From Areca catechu (taxonomy: Eukaryota; Streptophyta; Magnoliopsida; Arecales; Arecaceae): DNA of 64,000 nt. The translations under genes and the position numbers were made by a program. The DNA lies in assembly GCA_021397845.1 (NCBI GenBank), contig CM038046.1, forward strand, positions 66,854,021 through 66,918,020, written 5' to 3'. Shown here piece by piece: positions 46,732 to 58,260 of this stretch. Positions within the stretch are counted from its first letter, which is position 1, and every line of letters begins with the position of its first letter. Under the pieces are notes generated by a model. The model had not been told where the DNA came from. It ran no database searches and saw nothing but the letters and a program-made list of their open reading frames with translations.

Positions 46732-49099
46732 TGTAGGGTTTGATGGCAAGGCAGAAACATAGATTTCAAAATTTTTATTTTTATCTTTTGAAATCTTCAC
46801 CAAACCTTTAACCCAAGATCTCCTTAAAAGAATTAAAACATATAAAATGTATATATAAGATTTAATCTCAAATTAAGATACTAACCTGTATCGCAAAAAT
46901 CCAAACTCTGAATCTCTACCAGGTGCCCAAATGTTCACCCTCCAATGGTGATCCACACAGAAAAAGATGAAGACAACAATTTCTAGTTCTTGGCTCCTCT
47001 TCTTGAATTCTTTTTCAAGAATTCAATTCTTGGACTTTTAGGCTGAAATTTTCTTTCTTGAAAAATTTATTTTCTTCCTTCTTTCCTCTTCTTGAATTTT
47101 CTTCAAGAATTCCCTTTCTTGAATTCCTTTTCTTGAATTGAATTGGAAGAAAAACTAAGACAGGCAAAGTCTTAATTCAAGAAGGAAAAGAAGAAGAACA
47201 GATCCTTTCCTTTTTCTTTCCTTTACCGTTCAAGACCTTCTTCTTATTCTTGTTTAGGGTCAGAGTTTCGACAGAGGATACCTCTGTAAGGGAAACAATA
47301 CCCAACAAGAACAAGGGGAAGGAGTATTCTGGAGAGGAAGAAAGGGAATTGGATCTCTGAATTATGTTGCGTGAAAACCCCCGAGAACCCAACCCTATTT
47401 ATAGATCTCAGAGGGGTGTCTTCTCAAAACAACGCAACCCTCTGAAACCCCAGGAATCATGATCCCTCATTCCTCACGCGTCCCCTCAACCAAAAATCAT
47501 GATTCTCCGATTTAATTTTCATTTTTCCGACGAGGAGGACTCTCGGAAAAACTTCAGGAAGAATCGCGACTTTTGGAAATGGATTTGCGACCGAAAATTG
47601 ACGGATCTTTTCCTTAATTTTTTCTGGCCATCAGATCCAGATCCAAGGGTGCCAGACAAGGATCTGAATTACCCCTTTTTCAGATATTTCTTCAACGTTA
47701 TTTTCTTTCTCACGCGTATTAAGAGGAGTCCACGCGCGTGGACTCTTCTTCTTGGCGCGCGCGGGTGAGAAAAGAGAGAGGGCAGCTTGGAGAGAGAGTC
47801 TCAGTGAACTTAATTCACTTGGGTTCAGCCATGGCTTAGCCCAATGTCCTAAAAATTAAATTGGACCTTAATCTGGTTCAATTAGAACCCAATTAAGCCA
47901 AATTCGGAACCAAATTCAAATCTTATTCGAATAGAAATTTAGTCTGCAACACATGCTAGTAAGTTGATCCTGCAAACATGATTTAATTTCAAATTAAATC
48001 CTTCATCAATTTTCTTTTGTGTGTGACCCATTGGGTTCCACACCTAGCCAGCAATAGGTCCGAGTGCTATTTGACTTAATTCGATTAGATCTTAACTAAG
48101 CCGATTTAGGTCAACTCAAACTAGCTCGACTCGGTCAATTAGAATCTAATTCAAATTAACTGATTTGAATTACCATGACTCAATCATATACCTACAAGAC
48201 AAGATTGACGTCTAGCAACGTATCATGTCTACCCGGAAGATGTGGAATTTTGATGGAATTACCAAAATACCCTTCAGTGGTGAGTTACCGGGCAATTCAG
48301 TCCTTTGATCAACTTGCATCCCAAATATGATTATGAATATAGATACTTGTCAAATCCAATTTCATATTCATCCCTAGCTCAATCTTTATAATGATGATTC
48401 ATTAATGAACCATTAGAAAATAACTCTAATGTTCATCCTTTGATCAAAGGTTTCCTGAATCCATCATTTGAAATTAGCTGGATGCTATTCCCTCTTACTA
48501 GGGCTGATCAATTCCTTGTTGACCTACTCACAACCTCCATATACCATCCACCATAACCAGTATCACCTCGTGCATGACTCAGTGTCATGATTGATTGCGA
48601 ACCAAAGTATGGATTCATATATATAAGGTACTATGGTAGTCTCAGGTCAAAGGACCACATGCACTATTCCCACTATGAGAATTATCTATTGACAAACAGA
48701 TAAGGATCCATTAGATATTCTCAATCTGGATCAATTCAGTGAACTCATTCTCTAATGAACACTCGCATCCTAGTATTAGTGTCAAACACAAGTGACTGTG
48801 AGATCAGTCACCCTCATCACAAAACATATACAGGATGTGCTGGTCTTGTCGGAAACATTGATCCCCAACTCAATGTCCCATCGACCAGGAATATTTTAGA
48901 TTAGGGTTTTAAGGCTTTAGGTCTCACTGGTATGATCTCATCATAACCCTAGAACCATAGCCCTAATCTATGGGGTTCATCATAAAATCAAAAAGACACA
49001 GCAAATGATGAAAATAATGCCTTTATTATAAAATGTCAATTCATTGATTTTGGGATCAAAATACAATATTTCAATTGGCTTTCAGGGCACAATCTTTCA
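46732..49099 (-). repeat. Element C right LTR (5' LTR in sense)
   Basis: 2368 bp, the same length as the left copy; about 2% of sampled sites differ. Confidence 0.94.
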
Positions 49100-49104
49100 C
49101 AACG
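49100..49104. repeat. Target site duplication of element C, right copy
   Basis: CAACG, matching 39167-39171. Confidence 0.92.
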
Positions 49105-50463
49105 CCCAATCTTCTTCTCCCTTTGTCGGCCAAGGATCAAGCCTAGAAGAAATTTTGGAGGACACATTCCACCAAGCTTGCCTCCATCCAAGCTTCTTTC
49201 CAAAACTATGCACACAAGGAAGGAAGGCCAAGCATCAAGCCCCCTCTTCAAGCCAAGCATCAAGCCATACCCAATCTTCTTCTCCCTTGGTCGGCCATGA
49301 ATCACTCCATCTAGGTATGGAAGAAGACTCCAAAGGCGTCACATCCCTCCAAGCTTGCCCTACTTCAAGTTTCCTACCAAACTGAGCAAGCAAATAAGGA
49401 AGTCCAAAGGACAAACTCCCCTCCCCAAGCCTTGTATCTTGCCATGCCATTATTCTCCCCTCTTGGTTGGCCTTGAGGATCTCCCTCCAAAGCTTTGGTC
49501 GCCAGTTTTATTTGGATTGTATTTTGGGTTCAAAATTTGAATGGTTTATTTCTCATTTGAAATTTGAATGTACTCTAGGGTGTCTATAAAAGGGGACCCA
49601 ATCTCTCCTTGTAGAGATAATTGATGATTAATGAAAGAAAGCTTGTGTGTTCCATTCTCTTCTTCAATCGTTGTGCCTAGGCTAGGTTGAGTGAGAGCTT
49701 CATTCATCCCCAGGGATGTGGTGTGAGGCCACGTTCCTTCACCTGAGGGCGTCGAGTGGTGTGAGGCCACGTTCCTTCGCCTGAGGGTGTCGAGTAGTGT
49801 GATGCCACGTTCCTTCGCCTGAGAGCATCGAGTGGTGGGAGGCCACAATTCCTTCGTCATCCGGGATGTCGCGGGGTGCGAGGCCCCAAGTAATCAACTT
49901 CAATTTCAGACTCCAGTCGGATACCGGGCTCGAAGCCCTGTTTCTCTACCCTAACCCTATTTCAACTTCAACACTTCTCATCTCTTCGCTAACCGTTCTT
50001 TCTCTTGCTGCCTACAGGTCTTCCTCGGTGCTACGGACATCGGAGATGGGTTGTCTTGCCATCACGGCCACATGATCGGGAACCGGCGCATCCACGGGTG
50101 CGATTGCTCGGACATACAGGCCACATCCATCGAGTGGAGCAATCTCTGCACCAGGCACTTCAGAATTTGAAAGGTTTTCATCCCTATCTCCTAGGTAGGT
50201 ATTGGGTGTATCGAGCTAGTCCTAATCCCGGGGTTCCTTAATCTCGGGATCCTGGTCTATCATTTCTTAGGGATTGATCTGCTAGCATAGACCTCTTTTC
50301 TTTCAGTTTTCCTAGCTTCTCTTTGCTTGCAATCGGGAACCAAAGATAAAACCCTAAAAAGAAAACAAGATATAACCACCTTTGCATCATCCATACTAGC
50401 ATCATCTTCATCCTTCTTTCTGCATCATTCTTGGCATTAGAGAGTGCGCTATTTTCCCCATCA
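49105..50463 (+). repeat. Element B middle LTR, second part
   Basis: Resumes the LTR after element C with TATA box 49585-49593 and minisatellite 49690-49890. Ends CCCCATCA before the second PBS. Total middle LTR length is 1914 bp. Confidence 0.92.
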
Positions 50464-50468
50464 TTTTT

Positions 50469-50481
50469 TGGTATCAGAGCC
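50469..50481 (+). other. Primer binding site, element B second unit
   Basis: TGGTATCAGAGCC, perfect match to the initiator-Met consensus. Confidence 0.9.
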
Positions 50482-51316
50482 TAGGCTAAGACTAGTGCTC
50501 TCGCATTTCGATTTCTGCATTCTGTCCAGCCCATATATAGTCTGCTATTTTAATTTTCTCTCATTGTAGGAATCATCGTTTTATTTGATTTTTGTTTTGC
50601 TGGATCTGTTGACTTTAGATGATTTTTCTTTTCTTTTCTCAGATTTTATTTCAGCCTGTAGAAATTCTACAAGCCAAAATACCCCCTAAGAAAATCTCAG
50701 GCTTGCAGTTTTAGCAAGCATCTCTTTCTTGTCTCATTTAGTTAGTTCATGTATTTAGTTCATGTTTAGATTTTTACATTTTGCTTAGCTTCCATATATC
50801 TGAAAGAAACAAAAATATAAAAACAAAAAAAAAAAAATTAATCATTTTCTTAGACATTTGTGTGCATACATTGTTCATAATACACCTAAGGGCGACAAGT
50901 TAAAATAGGGTCAGGAGTTCATAACATGTCCCTAGCCCAAAAACCACCACCCGGCATTTCGAACACTAGCCATTAACTAAAATCAATTAGATGTTAATCT
51001 GCTCTAGTGAGCTAGGGACACCCACGAAGTCGGATCAACCCAAGTGTTGGGCCAAGCTAGATTGCTTGGAAGTGTGTGCTTGTGTAGCTGGTGTCTAGGC
51101 AAGCGGTTCAGGGACTAGATCCCGAAGGGAAGTGGGTTGGTTCGCTTACCTGGCCAATTGCAAGATTGGTGTCTAGGCAAGCAAAGAGGAACCTCCACTA
51201 ACCTTAAGCTTACCTGGTCAGGTGCCAAGTTACTACTACCAGGTTCATCTTCTTGACTTTTCATTTGGTGAGATCTACTAGGTCTAGCACACCGTAGTAC
51301 CGTTTTGTGTGTTTGC
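50482..51316 (+). other. Element B second leader (non-coding)
   Basis: Close copy of 35968-36783 with the shared module at 51090-51226 and a short duplication TTAGTTCATG near 50740. Confidence 0.7.
51090..51226 (+). other. Leader module shared with Copia elements, B second unit
   Basis: Same blocks as 36557-36693, here with CTTACCTGGCCAATT intact. Confidence 0.78.
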
Positions 51317-52531
51317 ATGTGCACTAGATCAAGAGCCCTTTTTCACCCACCGTCTCCAACCCCTATCGAAGACATGGACCAACTTCGTGTTGAGCTTGCT
51401 GCCATGAACGAATCCCTGACTCGAGCCATAACTCAGTTAAGCACCCGGTTAGATGATAGATGTGATCAAGTAAAGGCCAGACTAGGTCCCATAGAGGAAG
51501 CCGCTAGGCTCCGTGAGTGTTTCCAGAGAGCTCCCGCTTATAGAAGACCTGAGCCTTTTAGGAACCAAAGCCACATCCCCAGATCCACCCAAGGTTATAG
51601 CCAGGCTTACCCAAGTCGACCAAGCCCGAACCGATCTGACCCCAGTCGACCAAGCCTAGCCCAACCCAGTCCTAGTCGTCCCAGTCTAAATCGACACCAA
51701 TACAGTAGAGAGGACAAGGGTAAGGCTATTGAAGTCCAGAGGAGACCTGATCCCCAATGTAACAACAATAGGTGTCATAAACCTGAGCATCTTGCCAATC
51801 AGTGCACCGCCCCTGCCCTACTTATAGATGAACCGATTGAAACTAAACCCATACCCATTGAGAAATCAAAGAAGAAAAGATTAGAACCCTTTTGTGAGTT
51901 TGAGGAAGTCATATATGAGCCTGACATAAGCTTGATTGATGAATATGAAGAAGAAGAAGAAGAATGTGAGGAGGTATTGCCTGATAATTTAATTGATCAG
52001 CTCCCACCTGATGGAATCATAAAGGATACCCCAGAACTTAGCAAGGACCCAAATGATAATGATCCTGAACCCACAATAGACCTTGAAGCAGAACTGACCA
52101 AGCCAGGATCAAACGAAGTAGATGAAGGTATAGATTCTCAAGATGATTGTTCCGATGACCTTCCTGAAAGCCATCCACTATCTAGGAGCATCCCGCCTAC
52201 ACGAGGACTTGCACCTATCGATCCTCCTAGTACTGACCATAAGGTTAAGATGAGCACACCTTTAGACCTTCATTCATACATTAAGGTCAGTAGCCTAAAC
52301 CTTGAACCAGTCCTTGAGTCTCCTCCTTATTTTCTACCCTTCCCTGAGCCTTCTCACATTTCTAGAGCCATGGGGTTACTTTTTGTTGAGATTATCATTT
52401 TGCATGACTCCTTAGAGCCCATCCCATTCGCTCTCTACTTCTGGCATACTTTATGGCATCTGTTAGGAATCCTAAAAAAATTTTCTTGTGCATACCAGGC
52501 TAGGGTCAAGCCTAGAGAACCAATGGTCTAG
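51317..52531 (+). CDS. Element B 404-aa gag-derived ORF, second copy
   Basis: ATG 51317 (MCTRSRAL). Same architecture and length as 36784-37998: coiled coil, SRPSPNRSDPSRPS region, degenerate knuckle (CHKPEHLANQC), acidic linker and C-terminal hydrophobic module. The copies differ by scattered substitutions and no frameshift. Being open in both units makes decay without constraint less likely, though a recent tandem duplication explains it equally well. Confidence 0.75.
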   Translation: MCTRSRALFHPPSPTPIEDMDQLRVELAAMNESLTRAITQLSTRLDDRCDQVKARLGPIEEAARLRECFQRAPAYRRPEPFRNQSHIPRSTQGYSQAYPSRPSPNRSDPSRPSLAQPSPSRPSLNRHQYSREDKGKAIEVQRRPDPQCNNNRCHKPEHLANQCTAPALLIDEPIETKPIPIEKSKKKRLEPFCEFEEVIYEPDISLIDEYEEEEEECEEVLPDNLIDQLPPDGIIKDTPELSKDPNDNDPEPTIDLEAELTKPGSNEVDEGIDSQDDCSDDLPESHPLSRSIPPTRGLAPIDPPSTDHKVKMSTPLDLHSYIKVSSLNLEPVLESPPYFLPFPEPSHISRAMGLLFVEIIILHDSLEPIPFALYFWHTLWHLLGILKKFSCAYQARVKPREPMV

Positions 52532-52682
52532 TAGGTTTAGGCCTTAGGACCCCAATAAATTTCTCTTACTAGCAATACCTAGTTTAGATTACTTTTGTGT
52601 CTAGTTAAGTCTCAGAATATGCATGATCACTTGCATTGCATACTAGGCACACGAAAATTAATTTAAATAGTTAAAGTTTGGT

Positions 52683-53149
52683 CATTCCCGAAAGAAAGCT
52701 AAGTAGAGAATTGGGGATTCTGAAATAATAAAGAAGTTTTTATGCTCGCTGAATTGGTCCCTTAGAGTGATAGGAGAGTGACCCTAATACCCTGATTTGG
52801 GACATTAGCTCGACTCTCAATATCTTGCACCTAGTTGAGTATAGGGAACCAGCAAACCACCTAGCGAGTGATTTGAGCGTAATCCTTTTAGGAGAGAAAA
52901 CCAGACCCGAGTGTCCACTTCCAATTTGACCTGAGTAAGGAGTACGGATTGAGCATGTCCTGGATGGTCAAGCTACCGCAGCCCAGGACAATGGCTTTCA
53001 GATTTCTTGGTCCTTTAGCAAGGCCGACCCAAATCTGGTGATTCATGGATCACTTAGGTGGACCGGCCATGCATCAACCCACTGAAGAAGTACCAAAGCT
53101 AAATTAACCTCCACTCGACAGGGTCGAGTTTCTCCCACCCTGGGAGAAT
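52683..53149 (+). pseudogene. Element B decayed integrase tail and chromodomain, second copy
   Basis: Close copy of 38152-38616 sharing its main indels, so the decay predates the tandem duplication. The PPT GGGAGAAT is kept before the third LTR. Confidence 0.8.
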
Positions 53150-55067
53150 TGATGTGGGCATCAGGGTTTGACTTGAGCCCTTCAACCTTCGGGGGATCTC
53201 TAATTAGGGTTTAACCCATTGAGTCCAATAATAAGGTTCAAGCCTTTAATTTTGTAATTATCTTTGCTTTGAGCCAAGTCTAAATCTTGTACCTTGACCA
53301 ATTGGGTCAAGATTAGGTCAACTCAAGTCCTGTAATTTTTTTTAATCCATGTCTGGGTCTGCCTGAACTACGGATCCCAACCCAATTAGAGAAAACTTGT
53401 CCTTTGGGTCAAGCCCATTTTAGTGGACCAGGCTTTGACTTGACACTGCCACTTCATCAGCTGCATGGTGCCACATCAATGCCACCTATGCACCCAAGAA
53501 TGGAAGTAAGGAGGCGCCCCATAAGCATTCCACACGCCTCCATTATCCCCTCCCCATATTATGCCATGAGCCATCATATTTGGGTTGTTGAACATTCAAG
53601 CCACAAAGCAAGCCCTCCAATTAAGTCCTCTTCCTAAAATATTCATGCAAGAAAGGAAGACCAAGAAGCACACTCTCCATGCCAAGCCATCAAATGTGCA
53701 ACGCCCAATCTTCTTCTCCCTTGGTCAGCCAAGGATCATGCCTAGAAGAAATTTTGGAGGACACATTCCACCAAGCTTGCCTCCATCCAAGCTTCTTTCC
53801 AAAACTATGCACACAAGGAAGGAAGGCCAAGCATAAAGCCCCCTCTTCAAGCCAAGCATCAAGCCATACCCAATCTTATTCTCCCTTGGTCGGCCATGAA
53901 TCACTCCATCTAGGTATGGAAGAAGACTCCAAAGGGGACACATCCCTCCAAGCTTGCCCTACTTCAAGTTTTCTACCAAACTTAGCAAGCAAATAAGGAA
54001 TTCCAAAGGACAAACTCCCCTCCCCAAGCCTTGTATCTTGCCATGCCATTATTCTCTCCTCTTGGTCAGCCTTGAAGAACTCCCTCCAAAGCTTTGGGCA
54101 CCACTTTTATTTGGATTGAATTTTGGGTTCAAAATTTGAATGGTTTTTTTCTCATTTGAAATTTGAATGTACTCTAGGGTGTCTATAAAAGGGGACCCAA
54201 TCTCTCCTTGTAGAGATAATTGATGATTAATGAAAGAAAGCTTATGTGTTCCATCCACTTCTTCAATCCTTGTCCCTAGGCTAGGTTGAGTGAGAGCTTC
54301 CTTCATCCCCAGGGATGTCGAGTGGTGTGAGGCCACGTTCCTTCGCCTGAGGGCGTCGAGTGGTGTGAGGCCACGTTCATTCACCTGAGAGCGTCGAGTG
54401 GTGTGAGGCCACATTCCTTCGCCTGAGAGCGTCGAGTGGTGGGAGGCCACAATTCCTTCATCCTCGGGGACATCGCGGGGTGCGAGGCCCAAAGTTATTA
54501 ACTTTGATTTCGGACTCCAGTCGGATACCGGGCTCGAAGCCCTGTTTCTCTACCCTAACCCTATTTCAACTTCAACACTACTCATCTCTTCGCTAACCAT
54601 TCTTTCTCTTGCTGCCTACAGGTCTTCCTCGGTTCTACGGACATCGGAGATGGGTCGTCTTGCCATCACGGCCAAATGATCAGGAACCGGCGCATCCACG
54701 GGCGCGATTGCTCGAACATCCAGGCCGCATCCGTCGAGTGGAGCGATCTCTGCACCAGGCGCTTCAGAATTTGAAAGGTTTGCATCCCCATCTCCTAGGT
54801 AGGTATTGGGTGTATCGAGCTAGTCCTAATCCCGGGGTTCCTTAATCTCGGGGTCCTGGTCTATCATTTCTTAGGGATTGATCTGCTAGCATAGGCCTCT
54901 TTTCTTTCAGTTTTCCTATGTTCTCTTTGCTTGCAATCGGGAACCAAAGATAAAACACTAAAAAGAAAACAAGATATAACAACCTTTGCATCATCCGTGC
55001 TAGCATCATCTTCATCTTTCTTTCCGCATCATTCTTGGTATCAGAGCGTGCCTTATTTTCCCCATCA
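53150..55067 (+). repeat. Element B right LTR
   Basis: 1918 bp, TGATGTGGG to CCCCATCA. TATA box 54184-54192, minisatellite 54290-54500, internal PBS-like TGGTATCAGAGC near 55036. Confidence 0.92.
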
Positions 55068-55072
55068 ATGGG
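55068..55072. repeat. Target site duplication of element B, right copy
   Basis: ATGGG, matching 34046-34050. Confidence 0.9.
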
Positions 55073-56643
55073 TCCTGTATTTATTTTTGGTTTGAGTCTG
55101 AGTTTAGATTGGGCCCAAGCCCAATTGAAGTCAACCTGGCTTTCAAGACCAAGTAAAGTTCCTTGTGGGCCAACCCACCTCTTTCACTTGGAAAGGTGCC
55201 AACATAGGTGCCACCTCAGCCACCTATGTGGCGCCACATCAGTTGCCACTTGGGCATCCAAGGAAGGAAACAAGGAGGCACCCTCATGCATTCCACACGC
55301 CCTGTCCATACCATTTTCTCTTGGGCGACCTTGGAAGGAGGAGACATCATCCCCCTCTTCCCTCCCCCACATCATGCCATGATCCATCAATAAATGGGGT
55401 GTTGAAGATTCTTGAAGAGACCAAACCACAAAGCAAGCCATCATCCAAGTCTTCTTCCAAAAGTAGTCACACAAGAGAGGAAAGTCATGGAGCACATTCC
55501 CCATTCCAAGCCCTCAAATTTGGAACGCCCGAAGCTCCCTCCTTGGTCAGCCATGACTCACTCCAACTAGGCATGGAAGAAACCCAAAGAAGACATCCCT
55601 TGAAGCAAGCCTTGCTCCATGTTTTCTTCCCAAAATGAACATGCAAAGAAGGAAGTCAAGAGGCCAATTCCCCTCTCCAAGCCCTCCCACATCCCACGCC
55701 AATCCTCTCCTCCATTTGGTAGACCATGAAGAGCTTTCCCCATCCATGTGGGCACCAACTTTTGGGTTGTAATTTGGGTTTAAGGGTTTTGAATTATTTT
55801 AAATTCAAATGGGCCTTGGGTGCCTATTTAAAGGACCCAACCCCCTCCATTGTAAAGGAATTGAATGATTGAATGAAAAAGAGAGTTTGAGTTTTATTTT
55901 CCTTCGACCACTGTCTCCTAGACTAGGTTTGAGTGAAGTATCCTGCGTTCCCAGGGATGTCGAGTGGTGTGAGGCCACCTTTCTGTCTTCCCAGGGTGTC
56001 ACAAGTCCTTCGTCCTCCTGGACATCGAGTGCTGTGAGGCAACAATCCTTTGTCCTCCGGGACATCGCGAGGTGCGAGGCCCCAAGTTATCTCCTTCTTC
56101 GACTTCAGAATCCAACTGGACACCGGGCTCGAAGCCCCTTCTCAACCCTATCTTTGTCCATTTCACTACGTATCACCATTTCGCTAATCCCCACTTTGAA
56201 TGCCTACAGGTCCTCCCTGGTACCTCGAGCACCGGAGACAGTCTGCTTTGCCATCTCGACCATCCGATCGAAAGCCAGTGCATCCGCGGGTTTGACTGCT
56301 CGGGCATCCAGGCTTCACCGACCGAGTTGAGCGATCTCTGCATCGGGCACTTCAGACGTATGAGGTTTGCCCCCTATCTCCTAAGTAGGTATTATGTTTC
56401 GAGCTTAGTCCTACCGGGGTTTCTTAATCCCGGGATCCTATTCTTATTTTCACTATTTAGGGACTTGAACTGCTAGTGTAAGCTTCTGTTATTCATTTCT
56501 CTTATTTCTAGCCTTTGCTTGTGATCGGGAATCAAAACCCTAAGAAAAAAAAAAAAAATCTAAAACTCTTCAACTATAAAAAAATTCCTTTGCATCATGA
56601 GCATCCATACAAGCATCCCTTCCCCTAGCCCTATTCCACACCA
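55073..56643 (+). repeat. Element A right LTR, second part
   Basis: Continues the A LTR after element B. Around 56066 it shows the uninterrupted form of the site where D entered the left LTR. Ends CACACCA at 56643. Confidence 0.9.
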
Positions 56644-56648
56644 CAAGG
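56644..56648. repeat. Target site duplication of element A, right copy
   Basis: CAAGG, matching 19981-19985. Confidence 0.9.
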
Positions 56649-57436
56649 CCCCCCATCGTGACCACCCCCAACTATCAACTCCATCTCTAGGGGCCTCAGT
56701 GGAAGGCACCTCTGACGAGTCCATCCGGTGCTTAGCTGAGAGGTGCCTAGAAGAGCAAGAGCGCAATCTAGTAGAGCTCTCCCACTAGTTTGCTAACATA
56801 AAGGGCTCCTCCAATAAGCTAGTGGGCTATGATGACAGACCCCCCTTCTCCAGGGAAATCCAAGAGGAACCAATTCTGAGTCGGTTTCGCATGTCTCAAG
56901 TGGATCCCTACGATGGGACCACCAACCCCCTGGATCACCTAGAGAGCTATAAAGCTCTCATGAGAGTCCAGGGGGTGACATACACCCTCTTATGCATCGC
57001 CTTTTCGGTCACCCTCCAGAAGGCCGCTCGAGTTTGGTTCACCCACCTCAAGCCCCAAAGCATCGACTCCTTCCAGTAGCTGGAGAGGAGGTTCGTGACC
57101 CACTTCGATGCTTATCAAAAGGTGTTGCGAGAGGTGGATAGCCTCTTCTTTATCCGACAGCAAGACCATGAGCTCCTGTGGGACTATGTAACACGATTCA
57201 AAGCTGCCACCCTAGAGATCTATAGTTTGGATGAGCCCGTCTCCATGATGGCATTGAAGCAAGGGCTCAAGACCTCCCGCCTCGTTTATTCTTTGGACAA
57301 GAAGCTGCCAAAGACATACTCTGAACTCCTCCACATCCACAAGTACATCCACGTTGAGGAGGCCGATCGTACAAGGAGAGAACTAGATGGGATGCCCCCG
57401 AAGAAGTCGGTCCCAAGAGATGCACCTGGTACGTGA
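56649..57436 (+). pseudogene. Tat gag (capsid region)
   Basis: Continues the gag frame opened at 19913. Shows the Tat capsid signature: RMSQVDPYDGTTNPLDHLE, a CIAFSVTLQKAARVWF segment, LERRFVTHFDAYQ and YVTRFKAATLEI. Two in-frame TAGs (56786-56788 and 57077-57079, where Gln is usual) and a TGA at 57434-57436 break it; all pieces share one frame. Confidence 0.85.
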
Positions 57437-57540
57437 AGGCCTTGGTGCCTGCAGACTTTTGAGCGGGACCGAAGCCAAGAGATGGTCCCGCTCCCGAGAA
57501 GACTTCCACTACCCTCCTAGATCTGAGGTCAAGGATTCTG

Positions 57541-57813
57541 ATGGAGATCGAAGGCGAGCGCTACCTGCACCGACCTCCCCCACTGAGGCCATCCAACAAT
57601 CACGACAAGATGAAGTACTGCCAGTTCCACCATGACCATGGCCACGACACAAAGGACTGCAACAACCTAAAAAGGAAAATCGAAGACCTGAGCAGGAGAG
57701 GCTACCTCAAAATGTTCATGAGGAGTGAAGTCCCGGTGGAAGATCAACCACTTGTGGCTCTCCCCCTATTCTTGCGATCGACAAATGGCCCACCAAGAAG
57801 CCCGTGGGCATGA
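57541..57813 (+). pseudogene. Tat gag zinc finger (nucleocapsid)
   Basis: Reads KMKYCQFHHDHGHDTKDC, a CX2HX4HX4C finger typical of Tat gag, followed by LKRKIEDLSRRGYL. It is in a different frame from the capsid, so a frameshift lies between. Confidence 0.8.
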
Positions 57814-57931
57814 TTTCTTGGGGAATAGAGCACGCATCAAAGAGAGCCTAGAAGGGAGGAGATCTAGAAAATGTACTCCCCTTTGTGAAGGGGAAGGGAG
57901 GTGAGGAAGAAATTGTAAACAATGATGCTGT

Positions 57932-58260
57932 GTGGTCGAGATGACCATCACCATGCATCCTGTAAGATGCATCATGGTTGATAGTGGGAGCTCCATGGAT
58001 GTGCTTTTTTACGATGCTTTCTCTCGGATGAAGTTATCTCCTGATCGGCTAAGGCTAGTCTACACCCCTCTCGTGGGTTTCATCGAAGATTCTGTGAGAG
58101 TCAAGGAAGAAATTACCCTCCCTATCACCACCGGGTTACCACCCCGGTAGCACAGTCATGATGACCTTTACCGACGTAAGACTCCCATCACTGTACAATG
58201 CTATCCTAGGCTACCCCAGGCTCAACCTGCTTGATGCGATCATATCTACTAAGAGATTGT
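57932..58260 (+). pseudogene. Tat aspartic protease
   Basis: VRCIMVDSGSSMDVLFYDAF has the DSG active site. After a stop at 58148, LPSLYNAILGYPRLNLLDA, the flap and ILG region, follows in another frame. Confidence 0.82.

Larger units (their letters stand above)
39172..49099 (-). mobile_element. Element C: Ty1/Copia, complete structure, coding broken
   Basis: A 9928 bp element, minus strand, with two 2368 bp LTRs, PBS, PPT and TSD CAACG. Related to T1 (same LTR ends, gag start and leader structures) but a distinct family. LTR samples differ at about 2%. Confidence 0.94.
34051..55067 (+). mobile_element. Element B: non-autonomous chromovirus derivative, tandem three-LTR form
   Basis: LTRs at 34051-35949, 38617-50463 (split by Copia C) and 53150-55067, about 1.9 kb each. 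Two internal regions each hold PBS, leader, a 404-codon ORF and a decayed integrase/chromodomain tail. The whole array is flanked by one TSD (ATGGG), so it moved or expanded as a unit or became tandem after insertion. A 213-base sample of outer LTRs differs at about 6%. Confidence 0.92.
19986..56643 (+). mobile_element. Element A: non-autonomous chromovirus derivative with nested insertions
   Basis: LTRs 19986-30716 (split by D) and 33866-56643 (split by B) are each about 1755 bp once insertions are removed, starting TGGTGTGGGCACCA and ending CACACCA. The internal region (30717-33865) has a Met-tRNA PBS, a leader, an ORF with only the gag N-terminus and protease, and an integrase tail with chromodomain. 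Capsid, RT, RNase H and most of integrase are gone. A 145-base LTR sample differs at about 8%, making it the oldest of the insertions compared here. Confidence 0.88.
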
